A stretch of DNA of 7,151 nt from Pseudomonadota bacterium (GCA_023422975.1 JAFAGF010000239.1:1-7151), one strand, 5' to 3'; positions 1 through 6,577 are shown, counted from the stretch's first letter. Program-made: numbers and translations. The notes: generated from the letters alone by a model not told the origin.

Positions 1-270
1 GCTGACCAGTTCTTTCACATCAATGAACAGTTCCACATGCAACTGCTTGCGATGTGTGACAACCGTTTTCTGTCGCAAACTGTGGCCGATTTGCGCAAGG
101 TGATGAAGCTCAACCGCCACCAGTCACTGTTCAAGCAAGGCCGTATTAAAGACAGCCTGAAAGAGCACGGCGCCATCATGCTGCACCTGAGCGACCGAAA
201 CGCAGAATCCACGCGCAAAGCCATGCAGGCCCATTTTCGCAATGGATTGACTGCAGCATCCAGCAGCTAA
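1..270 (+). CDS. GntR-family transcriptional regulator, C-terminal FCD domain (5' truncated)
   Basis: The reading frame is open from the first base and ends at TAA 268-270, so only the last 89 residues are seen. The N-terminal winged-helix DNA-binding domain lies outside the window. The visible part matches the all-helical FCD ligand-binding domain: an NEQFHMQL segment near residues 9-16, then a CDNRFL turn, an LRKVMKLNRHQ helix, a KEHGAIM segment and a final AMQAHF helix. FCD domains usually hold a metal through one Asp and three His. The His in QFH, EHG and AHF are all present, and the first-helix Asp is replaced by Asn, a variant seen in part of the family. Such regulators respond to small organic acids or amino-acid-derived effectors and usually repress a neighbouring catabolic operon. 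The target here is unknown because the likely operon lies upstream of the window. Confidence 0.85.
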   Translation, partial: ADQFFHINEQFHMQLLAMCDNRFLSQTVADLRKVMKLNRHQSLFKQGRIKDSLKEHGAIMLHLSDRNAESTRKAMQAHFRNGLTAASSS

Positions 271-361
271 CATGCGCTGACAAGAGCTATTCCTACAGAC
301 AAAGCCTGTAAAGCCACCGAAATTCAACGCGGATACTTACGGATTGTTTCTTTATCAGTAT

Positions 362-391
362 TTGATGAAAATTCCACTATTCATGTAATGT
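362..391 (+). promoter_or_regulatory. Candidate sigma70-type promoter for the MHYT sensor gene
   Basis: In the AT-rich stretch after the regulator gene, TTGATG (362-367) and TAATGT (386-391) are 18 bases apart. Each matches four of six consensus bases. Transcription from here would start near 398 and leave a leader of about 40 bases before the GTG at 440. This is a weak match by eye only. The rest of the 271-406 gap shows just a poor TACAG/CTGTA inverted repeat and no convincing terminator for the upstream gene. Confidence 0.25.
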
Positions 392-426
392 TGATTCGAT
401 TGCAGCTTGGACTGCCCACCTGTTTC

Positions 427-442
427 AAAGGACGCCAACGTG
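427..442 (+). promoter_or_regulatory. Ribosome binding site that decides the GTG start of the MHYT sensor gene
   Basis: AAAGGA at 427-432 is followed, after seven bases, by GTG at 440-442. The only in-frame alternative further upstream is TTG at 407, because a TGA stop lies at 392-394, and that TTG has no purine-rich site before it. The shorter protein also begins shortly before the first MHYT helix, as expected for the family. Confidence 0.7.
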
Positions 443-2494
443 CTTGGGCCATTTGTATTTGACAGTGCTCACAGTCTTTCTTCCGGTCACTTTGTGCATG
501 CCAGCCACAACACCGCGCTGGTTCTGCTGTCTTTGCTGATGGCCTTTGGCAGCAATTGCGCTGCCCTTTATATGGCCCACACCAATCGGCGCTCTGCTGT
601 AGCCAGCCACCGCCGCGTCTCGCTGTGGTGCTCCAGCATGGTGCTGGGCTTGGGCATTTGGGCCATGCACTTCATCGGCATGCAGGCCATGAGCCTGCCA
701 GTGGCAGTAAGCTATGACGTGCTAGGCACCCTCTTGTCCATCCTCCCCGGCATGATCGCTGCCTGGCTAGCCCTGTGGTCTTTGCAGACCACGCACCCTT
801 CCAACCTGCAAGTCGCAAGCAGCGGTGTTTGGGTAGGCTTAGGTATTGCCGCCATGCATTACAGCGGTATTGCCGCCATGCAATTGGAAGCGCCGCTGTA
901 CTTCCACATCCCACAGTTTCTGCTCTCGCTGTTTCTGGGTTTGCTCTTTGCGATTGCGGCTTTTGCGGCCCACCGCTGGATCTACCAGCGCGGGCTTGCA
1001 AACCTCCACTGGTCGTGGCGGCTACTGCCGCCCTCGCTCATGACGGTGGCTATGGCCAGCATGCACTATGTATCCATGCACGCCATGCGTTTTGTATTGC
1101 CTACTGATCAAGCGCACAACATGCCCCATACCGCCGGACTTGCAAGCAACCAGACCCTGTCCTTGGCCATCGCGGCGATGACCGGCGTGGTCTTTTTGAT
1201 TCTGGGCCTGGCCAATGCGCTGCTGCGTTACCGAGACCTGTGGCAAGCCTTGGCAGCGCGTGATGCCCGCTTGAACGCGATGGTGGACACCTCCGCCAAT
1301 GGTGTCATCACCATCAATGAACAAGGCCTGGTGCAGGATTTCAACCCCGCTGCCGAACGCATGTTTGGCTATACCAAGCACGAAGTCATCGGGCGCAACA
1401 TCTCTATGCTGATGCCCTCCCCGTTGGCCGAACAGCATGATGCCCACTTGCTCAAGCACCTGGGCAAGCCCGACAAAGCAATTACCGTCAATGGCCGCGA
1501 AGTGCTGGGCAAGCACAAAGATGGTCGCCACATACCGCTGCAATTGGCCATTGGCAAAGCATCCACCCCTTCTGGCACCCTGTTTGTGGGGTATCTGCAA
1601 GACATCTCCGAGCGCAAACGCACCGATGCCCAGCTGCGCATTGCGGCCAGCGTTTTTCAGCACGTGCGCGAAGGCGTGGCGATTGTGGATGCTCACCACA
1701 ACATCTCCGATGTGAACCCCGCCTTTTTGCGCCTGATGGAAAAGTCGCGCGAAGACTGCATCGGCAAGGCGCTGGAGGCGCTCTATGAAGAAGCCGACAT
1801 TCCCCCCGACATGAGCAAGCTGTGGCAAACCGTAGCTACGCAGCAGTATTGGCAAAACGAAATCATGTTCACGCGCAGCAATGGCACGGTGTGGATACAG
1901 CGCTTGTCCATTTCCCCCGTCCTCAATGAACTCAAGCGTCCGCACCATTTCATTGCCGTGATCAGCGATGTGAGTGAGCGGCCAGGCCTGGAGGCCATGC
2001 TCTCGCATGCCGACTTGCACGACAGCGCCACGGGCCTGCCTTCACAAAAGTTGTTCATGGACCGTTTGAGCAACGGACTGCTGACCGCCAAACGCAAATC
2101 CAGCCACGTGGGTGTGATGGTGGTGAAAACCATTGCCCACCAAACCCCTTCCATGCAACCCGGCAGCCCGGATCACACGGGCGCCCTGCGCTTGATCGCA
2201 CAATTGCTGCAGCAACAGCTGCGCAGCACCGACACACTGGCGCGCTTTGGCGATGACCAGCTGGCGTTGCTGCTGCCGGGCATCAAAGACCCTGCTTCCT
2301 TTCGTGCCTTGGTTCAGCGTTTGGGGCAATCTATCAACACCTCCCATGTAAGTTACAGCAAGTACGCGATCGATGAAATTCGCCTGGGCTACACCTGTAC
2401 CCTGCAGTCCAAGGGCTCCGCCAGCGAACTGATGGCGCTGGCGCTTGATGATTTGGTGCCCCTGCGCACCCCTTCCAAGCCGTTGATGCAATAA
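440..2494 (+). CDS. Membrane sensor protein: MHYT domain, haem-type PAS, second PAS, degenerate GGDEF
   Basis: A 684-residue inner-membrane signalling protein is predicted. Residues about 20-265 form the seven-helix MHYT sensor, with its three repeats seen as MHFIGMQAM (76), MHYSGIAAM (139) and MHYVSMHAM (208). MHYT has been proposed to bind copper and sense O2, CO or NO. PAS1 (about 277-395) is FixL-like: His333 and Arg353 line up without gaps with the haem-ligand His and oxygen-sensing Arg of FixL. PAS2 spans about 400-515. The C-terminal domain (about 520-684) starts DSATGLPSQKLF and ends as a GGDEF fold whose signature is GDDQL (604-608), so diguanylate cyclase activity is unlikely. The RSTD motif at 595-598 fits the inhibitory c-di-GMP site. 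There is no EAL domain. GTG 440 was chosen because AAAGGA (427-432) sits seven bases upstream. The longer frame from TTG 407 has no ribosome site and adds 11 residues unlike the family. Domain assignments are firm, while ligand and output are inferred. Confidence 0.9.
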   Translation: MLGPFVFDSAHSLSSGHFVHASHNTALVLLSLLMAFGSNCAALYMAHTNRRSAVASHRRVSLWCSSMVLGLGIWAMHFIGMQAMSLPVAVSYDVLGTLLSILPGMIAAWLALWSLQTTHPSNLQVASSGVWVGLGIAAMHYSGIAAMQLEAPLYFHIPQFLLSLFLGLLFAIAAFAAHRWIYQRGLANLHWSWRLLPPSLMTVAMASMHYVSMHAMRFVLPTDQAHNMPHTAGLASNQTLSLAIAAMTGVVFLILGLANALLRYRDLWQALAARDARLNAMVDTSANGVITINEQGLVQDFNPAAERMFGYTKHEVIGRNISMLMPSPLAEQHDAHLLKHLGKPDKAITVNGREVLGKHKDGRHIPLQLAIGKASTPSGTLFVGYLQDISERKRTDAQLRIAASVFQHVREGVAIVDAHHNISDVNPAFLRLMEKSREDCIGKALEALYEEADIPPDMSKLWQTVATQQYWQNEIMFTRSNGTVWIQRLSISPVLNELKRPHHFIAVISDVSERPGLEAMLSHADLHDSATGLPSQKLFMDRLSNGLLTAKRKSSHVGVMVVKTIAHQTPSMQPGSPDHTGALRLIAQLLQQQLRSTDTLARFGDDQLALLLPGIKDPASFRALVQRLGQSINTSHVSYSKYAIDEIRLGYTCTLQSKGSASELMALALDDLVPLRTPSKPLMQ

Positions 2495-2584
2495 AAGCGC
2501 ACCACCATCGCGCACAATGGCTGCTTGATTGCACCTGTTGCTCATTTTTTTTTGCATGTTCTCCTGTACCGAAGTCACTGAATC

Positions 2585-2610
2585 CTCCGCGCACACGACA
2601 ATGCGCGGGG
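2585..2610 (+). other. Hairpin overlapping the presumed start codon of the integrase-like gene
   Basis: CTCCGCGCA (2585-2593) can pair with TGCGCGGGG (2602-2610) across an eight-base loop. This gives nine pairs including one G-U. The A of the ATG at 2601 lies in the loop and its TG in the stem. In RNA this would be a stable GC-rich stem over the start codon. It may limit translation, or it may mean that the true start is further upstream. Confidence 0.45.
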
Positions 2611-3542
2611 ACAATGCGTTTGACCACTGGCTGCTCACCTGCGGCCAGAACCCCTGGGAGCCGTTAAGCCCCGATGCCGCCAAGCCTTACGGTTTTATCT
2701 GGCACTCATGGCTGCGTTTTCTGGCCACTACCGACAGCGATCCCGATGCCTGGGCGCAGGCCACACCAGCGCAAGTACTGGCCTTCATCAACCACGGGCC
2801 GCAAAGCCCTAAAAGCACCAAGCCCAGTGACATCACACGCCGCCGCTACTGGCGCGTGCTCGATCGCGTGTATGACCATGCCGTGCTGCACCGCTGGGTG
2901 CCCGGCAATCCCGCGCAAGGCATTACGGCGCAAGACATGCCACCCAGCGAAGACCCCAAGGGCGCTATCTTGTCGGTGCGCATGTGGCGGGCACTGGAGC
3001 GGCAAATCCCCCTGCCGGACGATCTCATCAGTTGCCGCGACCGCGCTGTGTTGATGCTGCTGATGGAGCTGGGCCTCACGCCGGAAGAAGTACGCCTGCT
3101 GGAGATGGGCCACCTGCGCTGGAGCGAGGAAGCGCCCCGCACCATCGTGGCCTTGCAAATTGAGGGTGAGCGCGACAAGCAAAGCCGTACCCTGCCCGTT
3201 TCCAGCAAACTCTACGCTGCCCTGCAGCACTGGCTGCAAGCGCGCGCGGGCTACCATGCCATGCAAGGCCAAAGCGCACTGTTTTGCACCCGCAAAGCGC
3301 CGCAGCTGTCCAACCACACCCTGCTGCATCTGGTGACCAAAACCCTCAAACAAGCCGCCGCGGCCAGCCAATTGGACGAACCCGCACGCATGGGCCCCCA
3401 GGTACTGCGCAACACTGTGTTGGTGCAGTGGCTGGATGCTGGCTGCAGCGTGTCCGAGGTGCTGGAGCGCGCGGGCATGAAAAGCCCCAACGCCTTGCAG
3501 CATTTGCGCGCCTACATTGCAGAAGAAACCGCGCTGCACTGA
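2601..3542 (+). CDS. Tyrosine-recombinase (phage integrase/Xer) homologue with degenerate active site
   Basis: The 313-residue protein has the two-part layout of Xer/phage-type tyrosine recombinases. An N-terminal SAM-like core-binding region (about 1-110) contains the TRRRYWRVLDRVYDHAV helices, and a C-terminal catalytic-type domain spans about 120-313. The catalytic set is mostly lost. The box I Arg of the usual G-L-R-x-x-E is Thr160 (GLTPEE). The box II His is Gln267 in QVLRN, though Arg270 is kept. The later His of LGH is Met293 in AGM. The only nearby Tyr is Tyr305, about three residues past its usual place. The hairpin Lys may be Lys193. DNA cleavage therefore looks doubtful, and a DNA-binding or regulatory role is inferred. 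No attachment site, tRNA or phage gene is adjacent. The start is uncertain: ATG 2601 fits the conserved part, while ATG 2556 and TTG 2529 are in frame. None has a good ribosome site. Confidence 0.75.
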   Translation: MRGDNAFDHWLLTCGQNPWEPLSPDAAKPYGFIWHSWLRFLATTDSDPDAWAQATPAQVLAFINHGPQSPKSTKPSDITRRRYWRVLDRVYDHAVLHRWVPGNPAQGITAQDMPPSEDPKGAILSVRMWRALERQIPLPDDLISCRDRAVLMLLMELGLTPEEVRLLEMGHLRWSEEAPRTIVALQIEGERDKQSRTLPVSSKLYAALQHWLQARAGYHAMQGQSALFCTRKAPQLSNHTLLHLVTKTLKQAAAASQLDEPARMGPQVLRNTVLVQWLDAGCSVSEVLERAGMKSPNALQHLRAYIAEETALH

Positions 3543-3569
3543 TGGCTCCACGCGACAGCGCGAAAACGC

Positions 3570-3581
3570 TAGCAGCTGCTA
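3570..3581. repeat. 12-bp perfect palindrome TAGCAGCTGCTA
   Basis: A perfect twelve-base palindrome lies 28 bases after the stop of the integrase-like gene, within a GCTAGCAGCTGCTATC context. Similar GCTAGCAGC-type motifs are, from general recall, frequent between genes in Comamonadaceae. It may be a degraded copy of such a repeat. No function is shown by the sequence. Confidence 0.4.
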
Positions 3582-3624
3582 TCAACTGCGAGCAACTTTC
3601 AGTGCATGCAGCTTTGCAACAAGC

Positions 3625-3719
3625 AATAAAAAGAGCTGCCAGTGCTTGTGTTTGCTTGGTTTCAGATAAATAAGTATTTGAAACCTTTACAAAACAAGCG
3701 CTGGCAGCTCTTATTTTTA
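3625..3719. terminator. Probable bidirectional rho-independent terminator between convergent genes
   Basis: The long stem is followed on the plus strand by TTATTTTT (3711-3718) and is flanked on the other side by AATAAAAA (3625-3632), which reads as a T-run on the minus strand. It lies between the plus-strand integrase-like gene (stop 3542) and the minus-strand symporter gene (stop 3831). One hairpin can therefore end both transcripts. The stem is longer than a typical terminator because the palindrome doubles as a repeat element. Confidence 0.65.
3631..3712. repeat. 82-base nested palindromic intergenic element
   Basis: The outer arms, 19 bases each at 3631-3649 (AAGAGCTGCCAGTGCTTGT) and 3694-3712, are reverse complements with one T/C difference that still pairs as G-U in RNA. 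A second nested inverted repeat of 11 bases lies at 3658-3668 (GGTTTCAGATA) and 3675-3685 (TATTTGAAACC), again with one pairing-compatible change and a six-base loop. The two arm sets are separated by partly matching T-rich and A-rich segments. The differences keep pairing, which suggests selection for structure. The design resembles dispersed REP-like repeats. I believe similar elements occur in many copies in Comamonadaceae genomes, but copy number cannot be seen here. Confidence 0.8.
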
Positions 3720-3830
3720 ATGCAAGCACCGCACAGCCATGCGCATGCGTGCACACCCGCAATGCCCAACCGCTGGTGGCTGGTGTTTCCCGCGCACCTG
3801 CACAAAGTCAGCCAGCGAGCTGGCCGGGTC

Positions 3831-5189
3831 TTACTTCTGCCCCGCCTTCTTGGACGCGAAGTAATCCTTGGTCAGTTTGACCACCACGGGCGACAGCAGC
3901 AGCAGCGAAATCAGGTTGGGAATGGCCATCAAGGCGTTGAGCGTATCGGCCACCAGCCACGCCACATCCAGCGTCACCACCGCGCCGGTGAAAACGCCCA
4001 CCACCCACAGCAGGCGGAAAGGCTTCTCGCAAATGGGGCCCACCAGATAGTTCCAGCACTTCTCGCCGTAGTAGGCCCAGCCCAAAATGGTGGTGAAGGC
4101 AAACACCGCCAAACTGATGGCCAGCAAATACTTGCCCAAACCGGGCATGGCCGCCTCAAAGCTTTGCGTGCTCAGCACTGCGCCACTGGCGCCGCTGCTC
4201 CACACGCCGCTGACCACAATCGCCAGCCCTGTCATGGTGCACACGATGATGGTGTCAATGAACGTGCCCATCATGCCCACGATGCCCGAGAACACTGGGT
4301 CTTTGCTCTGGCCTGCAGCCTGCGCAATACCGGCCGTCCCCAAGCCCGCTTCGTTCGAGAAAATACCGCGCGCCACGCCCATGCGGATGGCCATCAGCAC
4401 GGTCGATCCGGCAAAGCCGCCCACCGCCGCCGTGGGGCTGAAAGCTTCACGCACGATCAGTGCAAAAGCGGCCGGAATTTCCGTGTAGAACGTGCCCAGC
4501 ACCCACAGCACGCACAAGACGTAGACCACGCACATGGCGGGCACCAGCTTTTCGGCCACCGCGCCAATGCGGGTGATGCCGCCCAGCACCACGGCCGCTG
4601 TCAGCACCGCAATCACCAGGCCTGACACCCAAGTCTCCAGCCCAAACGCGCTGTGCATGGCCGACGAGATACCGTTGGCCTGCACCATGGCACCAATACC
4701 AAAGCCCGCAAAGCCGCCAAAAATGGCAAATGCCGTGGCCAGCCAGCGCCAGTTGGCGCCCAGACCATTTTTGATGGCATACATGGGGCCGCCCACCCAC
4801 TGTCCCTTGGCGTTCTTTTCGCGGTATTTCACCGCCAGCACCACCTCGGCGTACTTGGTGGCCATGCCGACCAAGGCCGTCATCCACATCCAGAACACGG
4901 CGCCGGGGCCGCCGACGGCAATGGCCGTGGCCACACCCGCAATATTGCCCGTACCCACCGTGGCTGACAGCGCCGTCATCAACGCCGCATAGGGAGAGAT
5001 ATCACCGTGCTCTTTGGCATCGACCGAGCGGCTCTTCCAGATCATCCGAAAGCCGTAACCAATATTGCGCAGCGGCATAAAGCCCAAACGCAGCTGGAGG
5101 TAAAAACCAGTGCCCAAAATCAGTACGATCATCGGGACGCCCCAGACCAGGCCATTGAGGCCCTGGAGCCATTCTGTGAGTTGTTGCAT
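3831..5189 (-). CDS. Sodium:alanine/glycine symporter, AGCS family
   Basis: This 452-residue inner-membrane carrier imports small neutral amino acids, typically alanine or glycine, driven by the sodium gradient. Family marks are all visible: SATVGTGNIAG (75-85), the GGPGAVFWMWM signature (93-103) followed by TKYAEVVLAVKYR, GGPMYAI at 133-139, and FSNEAGLGT (277-285). About ten or eleven hydrophobic segments run from residue 14 to near 440, and the length is normal for the family. The protein ends in a short lysine-rich tail. ATG at 5189 was chosen because MQQLTEWLQGLNGLVWG is a typical AGCS N-terminus. An upstream in-frame ATG at 5285 adds 32 residues of Cys/Arg/Pro-rich sequence unlike a carrier. 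The ribosome site is weak (AAGAAAA). The gene stands alone, convergent with the integrase-like gene and divergent from the amidotransferase gene. Exact substrate is not readable from sequence. Confidence 0.93.
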   Translation of the reverse strand: MQQLTEWLQGLNGLVWGVPMIVLILGTGFYLQLRLGFMPLRNIGYGFRMIWKSRSVDAKEHGDISPYAALMTALSATVGTGNIAGVATAIAVGGPGAVFWMWMTALVGMATKYAEVVLAVKYREKNAKGQWVGGPMYAIKNGLGANWRWLATAFAIFGGFAGFGIGAMVQANGISSAMHSAFGLETWVSGLVIAVLTAAVVLGGITRIGAVAEKLVPAMCVVYVLCVLWVLGTFYTEIPAAFALIVREAFSPTAAVGGFAGSTVLMAIRMGVARGIFSNEAGLGTAGIAQAAGQSKDPVFSGIVGMMGTFIDTIIVCTMTGLAIVVSGVWSSGASGAVLSTQSFEAAMPGLGKYLLAISLAVFAFTTILGWAYYGEKCWNYLVGPICEKPFRLLWVVGVFTGAVVTLDVAWLVADTLNALMAIPNLISLLLLSPVVVKLTKDYFASKKAGQK

Positions 5190-5382
5190 AGCGTGTTTTT
5201 CTTGAATTTCTGGCGTTTGCGCGGCTGCCAGCCTGGGGCATCCTCGCAAACCACAAGGGCGACATTCTCTACCCACGATGCGCATCGCGCAGCAAGTTGC
5301 GCCCTTTCCCCTTCAACAAACCATGCTCTGGCGCATAAATTGCTTAGTTTTACGCATAGATTTCACCTGCACAAAGGCCGCT
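5190..5382. promoter_or_regulatory. Divergent intergenic control region with a 12-bp palindrome
   Basis: This 193-base spacer must carry promoters for the symporter gene (minus) and the amidotransferase gene (plus). It contains the perfect palindrome CGATGCGCATCG (5276-5287), near its middle, and two CGCATA copies at 5332 and 5354 in an AT-rich stretch. The palindrome could be an operator for a dimeric regulator, but nothing shows which one. I could not pick out a convincing -35/-10 pair in either direction. Confidence 0.4.
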
Positions 5383-6174
5383 ATGCGCACGCTGTACATC
5401 GTCAAAGCTGGAAGCACGTTTGCCCCCATCGCCCACACGCTGGGAGACTTTGAGCACTGGATTGCCGACGGACTGGCCCCTGCTAATGTGCTGCCCGCGC
5501 AGCGCCCGGCCTTGGCCATTTTGCACGCCGCCGACGCCGTGCACGGCCCCCTGGCCTACCCCGATCCGCAACAGTGCGCGGGTGTTGTCATCAGCGGCTC
5601 GCACGCCATGGTGACCGACAACGCCCCGTGGATGCAGGCGCTGGAGCAATGGCTGTACCACATCTGCATGGCAGGCGTTCCTGTGCTGGGTATCTGCTTT
5701 GGCCACCAGTTGCTGGCCCAGGTGCTTGGCGGCCACGTCAGCATGCACCCTGCAGGGCTAGAGCTGGGCACCGTCCCCGTCTCCATCCAGGCCGATGTGT
5801 CCCAAGACCCGCTGTGGCAGCACATGCCGCAATGCTTTGACGCCCAGGTGGTGCACTACCAAAGTGTGCGCCGCCTGCCCGAGGGCGCTTGTGTCTTGGC
5901 GGGTAATTCACACGAACCCCACCAGGCCTTCCGATGGCGCCACAACGTCTGGGGCGTACAGTTTCACCCCGAATTCAGCCAAGCAGCCATGCAAGGCTAT
6001 ATCGACCACGTGGAGCAGGACTTGGCCAAGCACGGCGCCAGCAGCCATCTGCGCTGTACCGACACCCCGGATGCCGCCCAGTTGCTTTACCAGTTCATGC
6101 GGCACACCCAGCAACCGGTGCATGGCAGCGCTGGCAACGATGCCAGCAGCGCCGCTTGGCACTGCGCGGCCTGA
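5383..6174 (+). CDS. Stand-alone class I glutamine amidotransferase (GATase1), GMP-synthase-like
   Basis: A 263-residue cytoplasmic protein has the triad-type glutamine amidotransferase fold. VVISGSHAMVTD (68-79) is the oxyanion-loop region, and GICFGHQLLA places the nucleophile at Cys105. GVQFHPEFS carries His195 and Glu197, completing the Cys-His-Glu triad. Such domains release ammonia from glutamine for a partner enzyme. Here there is no synthetase domain and no partner gene nearby, so the acceptor is unknown. It resembles the GuaA-N-terminal-like family of unassigned hydrolases, some of which act on gamma-glutamyl compounds. The C-terminal 45 residues lie beyond the core fold. The start at ATG 5383 is supported by AAAGG (5373-5377) five bases upstream and by MRTLYIVKAG forming the first beta strand. 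An in-frame ATG at 5278 lies in the control region and is unlikely. Confidence 0.88.
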   Translation: MRTLYIVKAGSTFAPIAHTLGDFEHWIADGLAPANVLPAQRPALAILHAADAVHGPLAYPDPQQCAGVVISGSHAMVTDNAPWMQALEQWLYHICMAGVPVLGICFGHQLLAQVLGGHVSMHPAGLELGTVPVSIQADVSQDPLWQHMPQCFDAQVVHYQSVRRLPEGACVLAGNSHEPHQAFRWRHNVWGVQFHPEFSQAAMQGYIDHVEQDLAKHGASSHLRCTDTPDAAQLLYQFMRHTQQPVHGSAGNDASSAAWHCAA

Positions 6175-6271
6175 TCGGACTTTCATCAGCACACACAAAA
6201 GCCTCTGTCCGACGCACGGTCAGCGGCGATCTGTCTAGAGTGGCTTCATTCTCATTTTTGGAGCAACACAG

Positions 6272-6526
6272 ATGATGGCATTACTCGGAACCTTGCTGGT
6301 CGGCTTGATCGTGGGCTTGATTGCACGGGCGCTCAAGCCCGGTGATGACGACATGGGCTGGATCATGACCATTGTGCTGGGCATTGTGGGCTCGTTCTTG
6401 GCCAGCTACGCCGGTCAGGCCATGGGTTTGTACCCGCCCGGCAGCAGCGCTGGATGGATTGCATCCATCATCGGTGCCATCGTGGTGCTGTTCCTCTACA
6501 ACCTGATTCGCAGCAAAACCAAGTAA
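6272..6526 (+). CDS. GlsB/YeaQ/YmgE-family small membrane protein (transglycosylase-associated type)
   Basis: The 84-residue protein is almost wholly membrane: three hydrophobic segments at about 3-20, 29-50 and 60-79, rich in Gly and small residues. LLVGLIVGLIARALKPG at the N-terminus followed by GWIMTIVLGIVGSFL is the hallmark of the family. Members are often stress-induced (general stress, acid or osmotic), and their molecular role is not known. The ATG at 6272 is favoured over the overlapping ATG at 6275 because GGAG (6260-6263) sits eight bases upstream. The 97-base gap before it gives a likely own promoter. A GTCTAGAGT stretch near 6233-6241 may be its -10 region, but no matching -35 is clear. 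The next gene starts 51 bases downstream on the same strand, so the two are probably co-transcribed. Confidence 0.9.
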   Translation: MMALLGTLLVGLIVGLIARALKPGDDDMGWIMTIVLGIVGSFLASYAGQAMGLYPPGSSAGWIASIIGAIVVLFLYNLIRSKTK

Positions 6527-6577
6527 GTCCAAGACCCTTGCCCTACGCCCATTCGCTCGCCACGCATCTGACTGCCT

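Noticed and set aside
1022..2020. Minus-strand open frame of 332 codons
   Set aside because: It is antisense to the PAS region of the MHYT sensor gene. Its product is low-complexity His/Gly/Gln-rich with no recognisable motif, while the plus-strand frame has clear domains.
2495..2553. Terminator for the MHYT gene at the nine-T run (2545-2553)
   Set aside because: No stem of more than about four pairs precedes the T run, so there is no support for a rho-independent terminator.
2529..3542. Integrase-like gene as evidence of an integrated prophage or genomic island
   Set aside because: No tRNA, direct repeat, phage or transfer gene is seen nearby, the composition matches the neighbours, and the active site is degenerate.
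2706..3551. Minus-strand open frame of 281 codons
   Set aside because: It lies antisense to the integrase-like gene, has Gln/His/Ala-rich composition and no motif.
3738..3747. Palindrome CATGCGCATG
   Set aside because: A ten-base palindrome in a stretch of alternating GC and AT bases is expected by chance in DNA of this composition.
3642..4625. Long plus-strand open frame of 327 codons
   Set aside because: It runs antisense to the AGCS symporter gene, and its His/Gln/Arg/Ala-rich product is typical of a shadow frame in GC-rich DNA. It also begins inside the palindrome.
6171..6212. Inverted repeats CTGAT/ATCAG and TCGGAC/GTCCGA after the amidotransferase gene
   Set aside because: They are short, overlap each other, and have no T-run, so they do not support a terminator.
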